This document shows positions 9,108 through 18,588 of a stretch of DNA of 64,000 bases, piece after piece (the stretch's first letter is position 1; each line of letters opens with the position of its first letter). The translations under genes were made by a program, and so were the position numbers. The notes below the pieces were generated by a model. It saw only the letters and a list, made by a program, of their open reading frames with translations. It had not been told where the DNA came from and made no database searches. The DNA comes from UBA4782 sp034429195 (GTDB taxonomy: Bacteria > Chloroflexota > Anaerolineae > Anaerolineales > Anaerolineaceae), in contig DAOUGQ010000005.1 in assembly GCA_034429195.1 (NCBI GenBank), forward strand, positions 124,001 to 188,000, written 5' to 3'.

Positions 9108-9155
9108 CCTTTCCTGAAAGGAATTAAAGATATGGTGCGAAGGGTACAACGCACC
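9108..9155 (-). promoter_or_regulatory. rplI leader with two hairpins, one covering the ribosome-binding site
   Basis: Read on the minus strand, the leader holds GGTGCG pairing with CGCACC (arms 9150-9155 and 9134-9139, 10-base loop). It then holds CCTTT pairing with AAAGG (9117-9121 and 9108-9112, 4-base loop), which includes the Shine-Dalgarno sequence of rplI. This could be a translational control element; that is inference from base-pairing only. Confidence 0.4.
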
Positions 9156-9163
9156 GGGTAAGT

Positions 9164-9192
9164 ATTTTACCAGACTGGCATGGAACCGTCAA
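9164..9192 (-). promoter_or_regulatory. Promoter of the rplI-rodZ-like-rimO operon
   Basis: On the minus strand TTGACG (9192-9187) and TAAAAT (9169-9164) are separated by 17 bp. It gives a leader of about 60 nt. Confidence 0.8.
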
Positions 9193-9220
9193 ACAAGACG
9201 GCAAATGGAAAAATGAAAGG

Positions 9221-9562
9221 TTATACGCCATATAAACGAGCTACTGGTAGAACTGCCAACACTCCAGTATTGGGTTGGCTCAGATCACCTGTGATTTTTT
9301 GAGTTGTTTCAACGATTGCATCTACCATTTCTTCCCCATGCACAAGCGTGATCACAGTCCGATTAAGAACCTCTTCGTGGGATAAGAGGTCGTCCAGGCT
9401 GGGAATAAGAGGAATGTCTTCGCGCAAAGCAGAATACTTTTTTATCCTTCCCAATCCTGTTGAAGCGAAAATCGTCATTCCTCCGACGCCTAAGTTATTC
9501 CATGCTTCGAGCACTTCTTCCAGTTTGCTAACGTCATTCAAGACAAAGAAAATCATGAACAT
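9221..9562 (-). CDS. PII-like signalling protein
   Basis: 113 residues with the PII/CutA-like ferredoxin fold pattern: MIFFVLNDVSKLEEVLEAW at the start, then GMTIFASTGLGR, and a C-terminal strand GVLAVLPVARLYGV. Canonical GlnB signatures, such as the uridylylated T-loop Tyr, are not recognisable, so it is a PII-like rather than a nitrogen-regulatory PII protein. The AGGAGG ribosome-binding site lies at the end of the antiporter gene and the stop and start codons abut (TAA then ATG). The two are therefore almost certainly co-translated, and the likely role is nucleotide-dependent control of that transporter (inference from context). Confidence 0.75.
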   Translation of the reverse strand: MFMIFFVLNDVSKLEEVLEAWNNLGVGGMTIFASTGLGRIKKYSALREDIPLIPSLDDLLSHEEVLNRTVITLVHGEEMVDAIVETTQKITGDLSQPNTGVLAVLPVARLYGV

Positions 9563-10789
9563 TTAATCCTCCTGAGAGGTTAATAAACTCTCTGCTGCTT
9601 TTCGTTTATCGCCACGAATGAATGATGCTCGTAGAAGAGGTGGCGTAAGAAGTGTTGTGAATAATACAACTGCAATGATAGCAGAAAAAGTATGGTTATT
9701 TAGCAGGGCGTTATCTATTCCAATCTTCGCAATGATTAAACCAACCTCCCCGCGCGAGATCATGCCAATCCCCATTTGAACGGAATCAAGAGCTGGTAAT
9801 CCAGCTAACTTTGCTCCTAATCCGGCGCCAAGTATTTTTCCAATGATAGAAAGGGTAACAATGATCAGGATCATCCAAATATACGATCCGCTGATTTCTC
9901 TTAGATTCATACTTAAACCGATGGAAACAAAAAAGATCGGGACAAAGAAACCATAAGAAAGAGAAAGTATACCAGGTTCGAAGCTCGTTTTTTCAGTTGT
10001 GCGTGAAAACATCAAGCCTGCAATGAAGCTGCCAGTAATGGCAGCCATACTGCCAACGATTTCTGCTGCTATACCATAAAGAAAAATGATCACGATCGCT
10101 AAAGCAAGACTTCCCTGGCTGATCGGCAACCTGGATACTTTTCTGCTGATCCAAGGAAGTAAAAACAATCCAAATGCAACTGAGAGTATCAAGAATCCTG
10201 TCATCCGAATAATCACTATCAGGATGGCAGTAATACCAGATGCGCCTGATGTAAACGCAAGAAAAATCGAAAGAAGTAAAATCACTAAAATATCATCAAA
10301 GACTGCAGCCCCCAATAATCCAAGACCAACACGTGTTTTTAGCTTTCCCATTTCCATGAGTGTTTGGGCTGAAATGCTCACGCTGGTAGCTGAAAGTGCA
10401 AGCCCAAGGTAAATGGCATGCGAAGAAGGCATGCCTGTGATTATTCCGATACCAAACCCGAACCCTAACGGAAAGATCACACCCAGGATCCCAGTAAATA
10501 CTGAGACCTTGGTGTTTTTTACTATTTCGCTGATATGAAGTTCTAAACCAGCAAGAAACATCAGCAATAAAACGCCAATTTCGCCTAATTCGTAAATCAT
10601 ATCGCCAAGATGAGTATCTGCAATGAATGAAAGATGGGTGATATTTAGCAGGCTAGGACCTAACAATACACCGACCAGAAGCTCGCCAAATACAGATGGT
10701 TGCTTAATTCGAGTTGACAAGTACCCGGCAAATTTGGCAGCAATCAAGATAATCGCCAGCATGAAGATAAGCTGCAAGAAAGGCGTCAT
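9563..10789 (-). CDS. CPA2-family monovalent cation:proton antiporter
   Basis: 408 residues, almost all hydrophobic, with about 12 transmembrane helices. The N-terminus, with GELLVGVLLGPSLLN (about residues 36-50), is typical of the KefB/NapA-type Na+/H+ exchanger domain. The protein ends soon after the last helix, so it lacks the TrkA-N/RCK domains that regulate Kef-type systems. A separate PII-like protein is encoded directly downstream and may fill that role. Ion preference (Na+ or K+) cannot be read from the sequence. The ribosome-binding site GGAGAA lies about 10 bases before the ATG. Confidence 0.88.
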   Translation of the reverse strand: MTPFLQLIFMLAIILIAAKFAGYLSTRIKQPSVFGELLVGVLLGPSLLNITHLSFIADTHLGDMIYELGEIGVLLLMFLAGLELHISEIVKNTKVSVFTGILGVIFPLGFGFGIGIITGMPSSHAIYLGLALSATSVSISAQTLMEMGKLKTRVGLGLLGAAVFDDILVILLLSIFLAFTSGASGITAILIVIIRMTGFLILSVAFGLFLLPWISRKVSRLPISQGSLALAIVIIFLYGIAAEIVGSMAAITGSFIAGLMFSRTTEKTSFEPGILSLSYGFFVPIFFVSIGLSMNLREISGSYIWMILIIVTLSIIGKILGAGLGAKLAGLPALDSVQMGIGMISRGEVGLIIAKIGIDNALLNNHTFSAIIAVVLFTTLLTPPLLRASFIRGDKRKAAESLLTSQED

Positions 10790-10902
10790 AATAAATCAAT
10801 TCTCCATGTAAAATATCCAAAGTTTACCATATCTAAATAACTCTCAATTCTTTTTCATCTGTTGTATACTCATGCTATAACCAAACCTAAGGGATATATT
10901 CT

Positions 10903-12552
10903 ATGGATCTTGAACAAGAAAAAAAACGTTGGGAAGAAAAGAAATTACAACCCGTTTTGCAAAAATTTCCTGAAAGAAAAAAGCAATTCCTCACTTCTTC
11001 GGAAATACCAATCCCTGTAATCGGCATTCCAGAAGATATGAATTACCTGGAGGAGCTGGGATTTCCAGGGGAATATCCATTCACTCGAGGTATTCAACCT
11101 ACAATGTATCGTGGACGATTTTGGACTATGCGCCAATATGCAGGCTTTGCCAGCGCAGAAGAATCCAATATACGGTATCGTTATTTATTGGAGCAGGGAC
11201 AGACCGGGCTTTCAGTCGCATTCGACCTGCCTACTCAGATAGGTTATGATGCGGATGATCCAATCGCAATTGGTGAGGTAGGTAAAGTAGGTGTTTCCAT
11301 CTCTTCTCTCCATGATATGGAAACATTATTTCATGAAATACCCTTGGAAAAAGTATCCACCAGCATGACTATCAATGCACCTGCTGCTGTTCTGCTTGCA
11401 ATGTATATTGCTGTAGCAAAAAAGCAAGGTGTGGCCCCTGGGAAGCTACGAGGAACCATTCAAAATGACATATTAAAAGAGTACATTGCACGTGGTACTT
11501 ATATTTTCCCTCCAGCGCCTTCCATGCGATTGATCACAGATATCTTCCAATATTGTGCACAAGAAGTTCCCCAGTGGAATACGATCAGCATCTCTGGCTA
11601 TCATATCCGTGAAGCAGGTTCTACTGCAGTACAGGAAGTAGCTTTTACCCTGGCAAATGCAATTGCCTATGTTCAAGCTGCTATCGATGCGGGTTTAAAA
11701 GTTGATGACTTTGCTTCGCAGCTTTCATTTTTCTTCAATGCACATAACAATTTCCTAGAGGAAGTTGCAAAATTCAGGGCTGCTCGAAAAGTATGGGCAG
11801 AGATCATCAAAAATCGGTTCGGTTCCAATGATCCACGTTCACAAATGTTGCGTTTTCATACTCAAACTGCTGGATCTACTTTAACTGCACAACAACCTGA
11901 AAATAATATCGTTCGTGTAACCCTACAGGCACTTGCTGCGATCATGGGAGGAACACAATCACTTCACACAAACAGTATGGATGAAGCGTTATGGCTACCA
12001 ACAGAAAAATCAGTTCGTGTGGCATTACGTACACAACAGATCATTGCTCATGAATCGGGTGTGGCAGATAGTGTTGATCCTCTGGGTGGTTCTTATCTTA
12101 TCGAGCAACTTACCAATGAGATTGCAAGAAAAGCAAAAGAATACATCCAAAAGATCGATGACCTCGGTGGAGCGCTGGCTGCAATCGAACGCGGATATAT
12201 TCAATCAGAAATTCAAGATGCCTCTTACAAATATCAAAAAGCGGTAGAAAGTAAAGAGCAGATAGTAGTGGGGGTAAATGCTTTTGAAACAAAAGAAGAA
12301 ATGCAATTAGAACGGTTAAAAGTTGATCCTGCAATAGAGGAAAATCAACGAATGAAACTACGGAGTCTACGAGAGCAACGGGATGAGAATAAGGCTACAG
12401 AATTGAAGGTTGTGCTGGAAAAAACAGCAAAAAGTTCAGATAACCTGATGCCAGTACTGGTAACCTGTGTGGAAGCAAACCTTACTCTCGGTGAGATTTG
12501 TGGAGTACTTCGAAAAGTGTGGGGCGAATATCAACCCCCGGCATGGATATAA
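10903..12552 (+). CDS. Methylmalonyl-CoA mutase, large (catalytic) subunit
   Basis: 549 residues. It carries the substrate-binding barrel of the mutase, with FPFTRG-like GEYPFTRGIQPTMYRGRFWTMRQYAG near the N-terminus (two segments around residues 63-88) and SVAFDLPTQIGYD (about 106-118). It interconverts succinyl-CoA and (R)-methylmalonyl-CoA with adenosylcobalamin. The B12-binding domain is absent here, as in archaeal and some bacterial enzymes where it is a separate small subunit. No such gene lies in this window, so the partner must be elsewhere. The epimerase follows 14 bases downstream, forming a propionyl-CoA/methylmalonyl-CoA unit. Confidence 0.95.
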   Translation: MDLEQEKKRWEEKKLQPVLQKFPERKKQFLTSSEIPIPVIGIPEDMNYLEELGFPGEYPFTRGIQPTMYRGRFWTMRQYAGFASAEESNIRYRYLLEQGQTGLSVAFDLPTQIGYDADDPIAIGEVGKVGVSISSLHDMETLFHEIPLEKVSTSMTINAPAAVLLAMYIAVAKKQGVAPGKLRGTIQNDILKEYIARGTYIFPPAPSMRLITDIFQYCAQEVPQWNTISISGYHIREAGSTAVQEVAFTLANAIAYVQAAIDAGLKVDDFASQLSFFFNAHNNFLEEVAKFRAARKVWAEIIKNRFGSNDPRSQMLRFHTQTAGSTLTAQQPENNIVRVTLQALAAIMGGTQSLHTNSMDEALWLPTEKSVRVALRTQQIIAHESGVADSVDPLGGSYLIEQLTNEIARKAKEYIQKIDDLGGALAAIERGYIQSEIQDASYKYQKAVESKEQIVVGVNAFETKEEMQLERLKVDPAIEENQRMKLRSLREQRDENKATELKVVLEKTAKSSDNLMPVLVTCVEANLTLGEICGVLRKVWGEYQPPAWI

Positions 12553-12566
12553 CAAGGAGGAGAATA

Positions 12567-12974
12567 ATGGCAGAAATCAAAAAAGTAAATCATGTGGGTA
12601 TTGTTATAAATGATTTGGAAGAATCATTAAAATTCTGGCGAGATACATTAGGGCTTAAATTAGATCATATTGAAGACTTACCCAATCAGAAATCTACAGT
12701 TGCTTTCTTACCAGTTGGAGAAACTGAAATTGAGCTTGTTATACCATCTGATGAGACAACTGGATCGGGCAAGTTCCTCAAAGAACGGGGGCCTGGGATC
12801 CATCATCTATGTTTGGAAGTGGATGATATTGAAGGTATGCTCCAGCAATTGAAAGAAAAAGGAATTCGGCTCATAAATGAAACACCAATAGTGTTAGAAG
12901 GCCGAATGATGGCTTTTGTGCATCCAAAAAGTGCAAATGGTGTTCTGGTTGAGTTATACCAGCTGACTCATTAA
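12567..12974 (+). CDS. mce: Methylmalonyl-CoA epimerase
   Basis: 135 residues of the vicinal-oxygen-chelate (glyoxalase) fold. Metal ligands are visible as His in KVNHVGIVINDLEES (about residue 7), His in GIHHLCLEVDD (about 77), and a C-terminal Glu in VLVELYQ (about 131). It interconverts (S)- and (R)-methylmalonyl-CoA, supplying the mutase encoded just upstream. The ATG at 12567 follows a strong AAGGAGGAG; an in-frame upstream extension overlaps the mutase gene and is not credible. Confidence 0.95.
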   Translation: MAEIKKVNHVGIVINDLEESLKFWRDTLGLKLDHIEDLPNQKSTVAFLPVGETEIELVIPSDETTGSGKFLKERGPGIHHLCLEVDDIEGMLQQLKEKGIRLINETPIVLEGRMMAFVHPKSANGVLVELYQLTH

Positions 12975-13021
12975 ACCTTATGCCTGGGTCGTAACTCAGC
13001 AGATTGCAAAGATCAACCCCC

Positions 13022-13070
13022 TCATTAGCACAACCAGGGATAAGTATGCCTGTTTGTGCTAATGAATTTT
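13022..13070 (+). terminator. Terminator after the mutase-epimerase operon
   Basis: A 12-bp perfect stem (TCATTAGCACAA at 13022-13033, TTGTGCTAATGA at 13054-13065) encloses a 20-base loop that can itself form CAGG/CCTG. ATTTTATT follows. The remaining bases up to 13201 are AT-rich and show no gene or clear promoter. Confidence 0.65.
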
Positions 13071-13201
13071 ATTGTATGATTGATAACCAGATGTAAGGTG
13101 TATAAAGAAAGATTGCTGGACATTTATTCAGCATTCAGGTATTATTTATCATTTGGAATGTATATATATTTTTAGGATAAAAATTCATTTCGAGGGAAAA
13201 C

Positions 13202-14272
13202 ATGGATAAAACTGCTTCCTTTTTAAAAGCAATAACTGAAGCTCATGGTGTATCTGGTTATGAAGGTCCTGTTCGACAAGTCGTTTGTAAATATATGGAA
13301 CCTTTGGGTGAAGTAAGTCAAGATAAAATTGGAAGCGTTATATGTAAAAAAACTGGCAGCTCAGAAAGACCTCGAGTGATGATCGCTGGTCATATGGATG
13401 AGATTGGCTTCATGGTAAAGCAAATCACTGATGAGGGGTTTATAAAATTCCTCCCTCTTGGTGGTTGGTTTGATCAGGTTCTTTTGGGACAGCGTGTAAT
13501 TATCAAGACGCATAAAGGTGATATTGTTGGCGTTATTGGGGTAAAACCACCTCATCTACTTTCTGCTGAAGAAAAAGCAAAAGTGATTATTCGAAAAGAT
13601 ATGTACATTGATATTGGCGCTATCAGTAAGGAAGAAGTTACTGAAGCCGGCGTGCGCGCAGGTGATCCAATCATCCCACGAGCAGATTTTGTTGAACTGG
13701 CAAATGGAAAAAGTTATCTTTCCAAAGCATGGGATGACAGGATTGGTGTGGCTCTTGTGATTTCAGCGTTAGAACAATTCCAAAAAGAGAACCATCCAAA
13801 TACCGTTTTTGGTGTTTCCACTGTGATGGAAGAAGTGGGCTTACGAGGGGCAACGACGAGTGTTAATGCTGTTGACCCAGATGTTGCGATTGTTCTAGAA
13901 GCTGATATCGCTGGTGATGTGCCAGGGGTAAAACCTGAAGAATCATCAGTGAAATTAGGAAAAGGTCCAAGCCTAGTTTTACACGATGCGCGCATGATAC
14001 CCAACATCAAATTACGCGATCTGGTCATTTCCACCGCAGAAGAATTAAAAATACCTTTACAATTTTCTTCGTTAGAAGCTGGCGCAACCGATGGCGCCGC
14101 AATCCATCTTCATAAAATTGGTGTTCCTACAGTTGTTATTTCTATTCCAGCCAGACACATTCATTCTCACAGCAGCATTATCCATCGGGATGATTATGAC
14201 AATACTGTTGCTCTCCTTGCAGCAATGATTAAGAAACTTGATGAATCGACTGTAACCAGTCTTACTGAATAA
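13202..14272 (+). CDS. M42 family metallopeptidase (glutamyl aminopeptidase/endoglucanase-like)
   Basis: 356 residues. Co-catalytic metal ligands are visible in AGHMDEIG (His64, Asp66), in AWDDRIG, in the catalytic EEVGLRGA, in LEADIAG, and in a C-terminal His within ARHIHSHSSIIH. M42 enzymes assemble into large tetrahedral particles and remove N-terminal residues from peptides in the cytosol. The start is ATG with CGAGGG upstream. It lies 23 bases before atpA, so it may be cotranscribed with the F1 ATPase genes, an unexpected partner. Confidence 0.93.
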   Translation: MDKTASFLKAITEAHGVSGYEGPVRQVVCKYMEPLGEVSQDKIGSVICKKTGSSERPRVMIAGHMDEIGFMVKQITDEGFIKFLPLGGWFDQVLLGQRVIIKTHKGDIVGVIGVKPPHLLSAEEKAKVIIRKDMYIDIGAISKEEVTEAGVRAGDPIIPRADFVELANGKSYLSKAWDDRIGVALVISALEQFQKENHPNTVFGVSTVMEEVGLRGATTSVNAVDPDVAIVLEADIAGDVPGVKPEESSVKLGKGPSLVLHDARMIPNIKLRDLVISTAEELKIPLQFSSLEAGATDGAAIHLHKIGVPTVVISIPARHIHSHSSIIHRDDYDNTVALLAAMIKKLDESTVTSLTE

Positions 14273-14295
14273 TTTATTGGATATCGGGAGGATTC

Positions 14296-15807
14296 GTGTC
14301 TGAACAAATTCTTGCAAATATTGCTTCAGATCTGAAACAGAAAATAGAATCGTTTGAAACGGTCTATGAAACACGTTCTATTGGTAATGTATCTGAGGCA
14401 TCTGATGGTATTGCCAGCGTATATGGATTATCGGGTGTTCGGTCACAGGAACTGGTTGAATTTGAAAATGGCGTTATGGGTATCGCATTCAACCTTGAAG
14501 AGAAAAAAGTTGGTGTGATCATCATGGGTGAATACTCCCATATTCATGAAGGCATGCAAGTACGAGCTACTGGTAAGATTGCATCCGTTCCTGTGGGTAA
14601 AAATCTGATTGGTAGAGTAGTAAACGCTTTGGGAATGCCACTTGACGGCAAAGGTGTGATCAAATCAGAAAAATATCGACCCATTGAGCGCATTGCCCCC
14701 GGTGTAGTTGAAAGAAAAGGAGTAGATACTCCTGTACAAACTGGCATCAAAGCAATCGATGCCATGATCCCAATAGGACGCGGACAGCGTGAACTGATCA
14801 TCGGCGACCGTCAAACTGGAAAAACCGCCATTGCTCTTGATACGATCATAAATCAAAAAGGGAAAGACCTGATTTGTATTTATGTAGCGATCGGGCAGAA
14901 AATGTCACAGGTTGCGCAAGTGGTGGCGACCTTGGAAAAGTATGGCGCTATGCAACATACCATCGTGGTTGCAGCAAGTGCCTCTGATCCTGCTGCTCTT
15001 CAATATATTGCACCTTATTCTGGTTGTGCAATGGGAGAGGAATTCATGGAGCAGGGGAAGGATGCATTGATTGTCTATGATGATTTGAGTAAGCATGCCT
15101 GGGCGTATCGTCAAGTTTCCTTATTACTTCGTCGTCCACCAGGACGTGAAGCGTATCCTGGTGATGTATTCTATCTACATTCCCGTTTGCTGGAACGCGC
15201 TGCCCGACTCAGTGATGAATTGGGTGGAGGTTCTTTGACTGCTTTACCAATCATTGAAACTTTACTTGGTGATGTTTCTGCTTACATCCCAACGAATGTT
15301 ATTTCCATTACAGATGGTCAGATATATCTTGAGAGTAGTTTGTTCAATGCCGGTATTCGTCCAGGAATCAATGTGGGTATTTCAGTTTCCCGTGTAGGTG
15401 GTTCTGCGCAGATCAAGGCAATGAAACAGGTTGCAGGACGGCTTCGCCTGGATATGGCAGCTTATCGTGAAATGGCCGCATTTGCCCAATTCGGTTCAGA
15501 ATTGGATAAGACAACTCAAGCACAGTTGAATCGTGGTCAACACCAGCAAGAAATATTGAAGCAAGCACAATACTCGCCTGTTTCTGTAGAACATCAGGTA
15601 ATCCTTCTGTTTGCAGGTGGAAATGGCTTTACCGATTCAATTTCTTTAGATAAGATGGCTGCCTGGGAGAAAGGCTTGTTCCAGTTTATCGATTCTTCTT
15701 ATCCTGAAATCATTCAGGATATTTCTGCAACAAAAAAGCTTTCAGATGAAAATCGAGATCACTTAGTTCAAGCGCTGAACGCATATAATGCTACCTGGAG
15801 TGCATAA
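14296..15807 (+). CDS. atpA: F1 ATP synthase subunit alpha
   Basis: 503 residues, the usual length. The Walker A sequence GDRQTGKTA (about residues 169-177) and the PYSGCAMGEEF segment are standard for alpha. It starts with GTG at 14296 after GGGAGG. It is first in the block alpha-gamma-beta-epsilon. No delta gene precedes it and no F0 (a, b, c) genes are present in the window, so the ATP synthase genes are split over at least two places. Confidence 0.98.
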   Translation: MSEQILANIASDLKQKIESFETVYETRSIGNVSEASDGIASVYGLSGVRSQELVEFENGVMGIAFNLEEKKVGVIIMGEYSHIHEGMQVRATGKIASVPVGKNLIGRVVNALGMPLDGKGVIKSEKYRPIERIAPGVVERKGVDTPVQTGIKAIDAMIPIGRGQRELIIGDRQTGKTAIALDTIINQKGKDLICIYVAIGQKMSQVAQVVATLEKYGAMQHTIVVAASASDPAALQYIAPYSGCAMGEEFMEQGKDALIVYDDLSKHAWAYRQVSLLLRRPPGREAYPGDVFYLHSRLLERAARLSDELGGGSLTALPIIETLLGDVSAYIPTNVISITDGQIYLESSLFNAGIRPGINVGISVSRVGGSAQIKAMKQVAGRLRLDMAAYREMAAFAQFGSELDKTTQAQLNRGQHQQEILKQAQYSPVSVEHQVILLFAGGNGFTDSISLDKMAAWEKGLFQFIDSSYPEIIQDISATKKLSDENRDHLVQALNAYNATWSA

Positions 15808-15812
15808 GCGAT

Positions 15813-16727
15813 ATGTCATCAGCTCGCGAAATGAGGATTCGTATTCGAAGTGTAAAAAATATTGCACAGGTAACCCGCGCTTTGGAGACTGTAAGTGCAA
15901 GTAAAGTCAGAAAAGCTATAGCAGCATTGAATTCAACCAGACCATATTCGGAAAAAGCCTGGAAATTACTGCTCCACCTTGCCCGCCAGCCAGGACACAA
16001 TAGCTTGCATCCCTTACTTAATGAAAGAAGCAAGAAAGAAAATACTCTGATGTTGTTTATCAGTGGAGATCAGGGGCTTGCGGGTGTATATAACATGAAT
16101 ATTACCCGAGAGGTATTGCATTTTGAGTTTGATCACCCGCTTCCAATTCGCTACATCACGGTTGGTAAAAAAGGGCGAGATATGTTGCTGCGTAGAAGAA
16201 AGAATATAATCGCAGAGTTTTCAAATCTTACTGTACCTCCAACCTATGCGGAAATTTCTGCATTGGGGCGTATGGTCATTGATGAATATCTTTCTGGAAA
16301 AGTAGATCAAGTATTTCTTGCATACACTAATTTTAAAACGATGGCGAGTCAAACCCCTCTGATAGAAAAAATCGTTCCTCTTACAGTCGAGACCGAAGAA
16401 AGTCAGAAAAATCAATATAATTACGCTCACAAGACGAATGCAGTATTTACTTACGAACCAGATGAAGCGGGATTCTTGGAGGAAGTGATTACTCGATTTA
16501 TATCGGTACAGATTTATAGAGCTGTACTAGATTCAATCGCGAGCGAATTTTCAGCTCGTATGTTGGCAATGCATAACGCTACACAAAATGCAAATGACCT
16601 TGCAGCTTTGCTCCAATTGGATTACAACAAAGCCCGCCAAAGTAATATTACTAAGGAATTATTAGATATTGCTGCAGGTGCAGAAGCATTAAGGGGTGCA
16701 CGCCAGGCAATTTTGGAGGTTGAATAA
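15813..16727 (+). CDS. atpG: F1 ATP synthase subunit gamma
   Basis: 304 residues. The N-terminal helix REMRIRIRSVKNIAQVTRALETVSASKVRKA and the C-terminal helix, with MLAMHNATQNANDL and the ending ITKELLDIAAGAEAL, are the two strands of the gamma coiled-coil shaft. It is slightly longer than the E. coli subunit (287). It starts 5 bases after atpA. Confidence 0.96.
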   Translation: MSSAREMRIRIRSVKNIAQVTRALETVSASKVRKAIAALNSTRPYSEKAWKLLLHLARQPGHNSLHPLLNERSKKENTLMLFISGDQGLAGVYNMNITREVLHFEFDHPLPIRYITVGKKGRDMLLRRRKNIIAEFSNLTVPPTYAEISALGRMVIDEYLSGKVDQVFLAYTNFKTMASQTPLIEKIVPLTVETEESQKNQYNYAHKTNAVFTYEPDEAGFLEEVITRFISVQIYRAVLDSIASEFSARMLAMHNATQNANDLAALLQLDYNKARQSNITKELLDIAAGAEALRGARQAILEVE

Positions 16728-16729
16728 CA

Positions 16730-18130
16730 ATGACAGAACAAGGTATAGCAAAAGTAATACAGGTTACAGGACCTGTGGTCGACGTCCAATTTGTTAACCT
16801 GGCTTTACCCAATATTTTTGATGCTCTTGAAGTAGATACTGGTGAGGGTACTTTGGTATTGGAAGTACAGCAACATCTTGGTAATGATCGGGTTCGATGC
16901 CTGGCAATGGATACAACTGACGGTTTAAAAAGAGGATTACACGTAAAACAAACTGGTTTGCCGATCATGGTACCTGTAGGAACAGAGACCCTGGGAAGGG
17001 TATTCAACGTATTGGGGAAACCAATTGATGGATTGGGCGATGTAAATGTGAAAACCCGATATCCCATTCATCGAGAAGCACCTACTCTTGAAGATCAAGT
17101 AACCCGTCCCGAATTCCTCGAAACGGGGATTAAAGTGATCGATTTGATTGCACCGTTTACAAAAGGTGGTAAAACTGGCATTTTTGGTGGTGCCGGTGTT
17201 GGAAAAACAGTGATCATTCAGGAATTAATTCGAACTTTTGCAGAAGTTCACCAGGGTTATTCTGTTTTTGCAGGTGTTGGCGAACGCTCACGTGAGGGCA
17301 ATGACCTCTTGCATGATATGCGCGCATCGGGCGTTATCAATAAAGTTGCTATGGTATTTGGACAAATGAATGAGCCACCTGGAGTACGTTTGCGTGTAGC
17401 ATTATCTGGCTTGACCATGGCAGAATATTTCCGTGATCAAGGGCGTGATGTTCTTCTTTTTATTGACAATATTTTTAGATTTGTAATGTCTGGCGCTGAA
17501 GTTTCAGCATTATTAGGACGTATGCCATCTGCGGTAGGATATCAACCTACATTAGCAACAGAAATGGGCGAATTACAAGAAAGAATTGTCAGCACCCGAA
17601 GAGGTTCAATCACATCTATGCAGGCAGTGTACGTTCCTGCAGACGATTATTCCGATCCTGCACCTGTTGCAACTTTTGCCCACCTGGATGCAACTGTAGC
17701 TCTGGAACGATCTATTGTAGAAAAAGGTATTTACCCTGCTGTTGATCCTCTGGCTTCAACATCCCGCATTTTGGATCCATTGGTGGTTGGAGAAGAGCAT
17801 TACAACACAGCAAGAGAAGTACAGCGTGTATTACAGCGTTATAAAGATTTGCAAGATATCATAGCGATCCTTGGTATCGATGAATTGGGTGAAGATGATA
17901 AACTGGTTGTTTCACGTGCACGAAAGATCGAACGGTTTTTCTCGCAGCCTATGTTTGTTGCAGAACAATTCACTGGAACACCTGGTAAGTACGTTACGAT
18001 CAAAGATACAATCCGCGGTTTTCAGGAAATATTAGAAGGAAAGCATGATGGTGTCCCTGAACAAGCCTTCAATATGGCTGGTACTATTGAAGACGTAGTT
18101 ATCGCTGCAAAAAAGATGATAGAAGGATAG
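16730..18130 (+). CDS. atpD: F1 ATP synthase subunit beta
   Basis: 466 residues. Catalytic Walker A GGAGVGKTV (about residues 151-159), the GERSREGNDL segment with the catalytic Glu, and the SALLGRMPSAVGYQPTL sequence are intact. The stretch before this last motif reads IFRFVMSGAEV rather than the common IFRFVQAGSEV, a small family-level variation. It starts 2 bases after the atpG stop, with a GGAGG inside the end of atpG. Confidence 0.98.
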   Translation: MTEQGIAKVIQVTGPVVDVQFVNLALPNIFDALEVDTGEGTLVLEVQQHLGNDRVRCLAMDTTDGLKRGLHVKQTGLPIMVPVGTETLGRVFNVLGKPIDGLGDVNVKTRYPIHREAPTLEDQVTRPEFLETGIKVIDLIAPFTKGGKTGIFGGAGVGKTVIIQELIRTFAEVHQGYSVFAGVGERSREGNDLLHDMRASGVINKVAMVFGQMNEPPGVRLRVALSGLTMAEYFRDQGRDVLLFIDNIFRFVMSGAEVSALLGRMPSAVGYQPTLATEMGELQERIVSTRRGSITSMQAVYVPADDYSDPAPVATFAHLDATVALERSIVEKGIYPAVDPLASTSRILDPLVVGEEHYNTAREVQRVLQRYKDLQDIIAILGIDELGEDDKLVVSRARKIERFFSQPMFVAEQFTGTPGKYVTIKDTIRGFQEILEGKHDGVPEQAFNMAGTIEDVVIAAKKMIEG

Positions 18131-18136
18131 AATTCC

Positions 18137-18571
18137 ATGCCAATTCGATGTGAAATTGTTTCACAAGATAGACAGGTATTCAGCGGAGAAGTTGACATTG
18201 TTGTTCTACCAGGTACTGCAGGCCAGATGGGTATATTACCTCACCATACTCCATTATTGACTACGCTTCAATATGGCATCATCACAGTTCGACGAGGAAA
18301 AGAAGAGATTTTGTTCACGGTTGCTGGAGGTGTTGCTGAAGTTCAACCTGACCAGGTAACAGTATTAGCCGATGCAGCTGAAAATATTATGGAAATTGAC
18401 ATTGCCAGAGCTGAAGAAGCGCGAAAGCGTGCGGAAACTATGCTAAAAAATGCAGATAAATTACCTCGCGATCAATATCTAGCTGAACAAGCTGCACTAC
18501 GTCGTTCTGATCTGCGAATAAGAGCAGCCCGCCGCTATCATGGCAACAAGCGATATCCAACGACACATTAG
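18137..18571 (+). CDS. atpC: F1 ATP synthase subunit epsilon
   Basis: 144 residues. The N-terminal beta sandwich contains VVLPGTAGQMGILPHHTPLLT (split around residues 22-42), typical for epsilon. A C-terminal helical hairpin (about 92-135), rich in Ala, Arg and Glu, can act as an inhibitor of ATP hydrolysis in the family. It lies 6 bases after atpD and 17 before the MreB-like gene. Confidence 0.95.
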   Translation: MPIRCEIVSQDRQVFSGEVDIVVLPGTAGQMGILPHHTPLLTTLQYGIITVRRGKEEILFTVAGGVAEVQPDQVTVLADAAENIMEIDIARAEEARKRAETMLKNADKLPRDQYLAEQAALRRSDLRIRAARRYHGNKRYPTTH

Positions 18572-18588
18572 AAAAATCAGGAAGACGT

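Noticed and set aside
9182..9203. CCGTC/GACGG hairpin as a terminator after the PII-like gene
   Set aside because: The stem is 5 bp without a following T run, and its sequence overlaps the -35 box of the rplI promoter.
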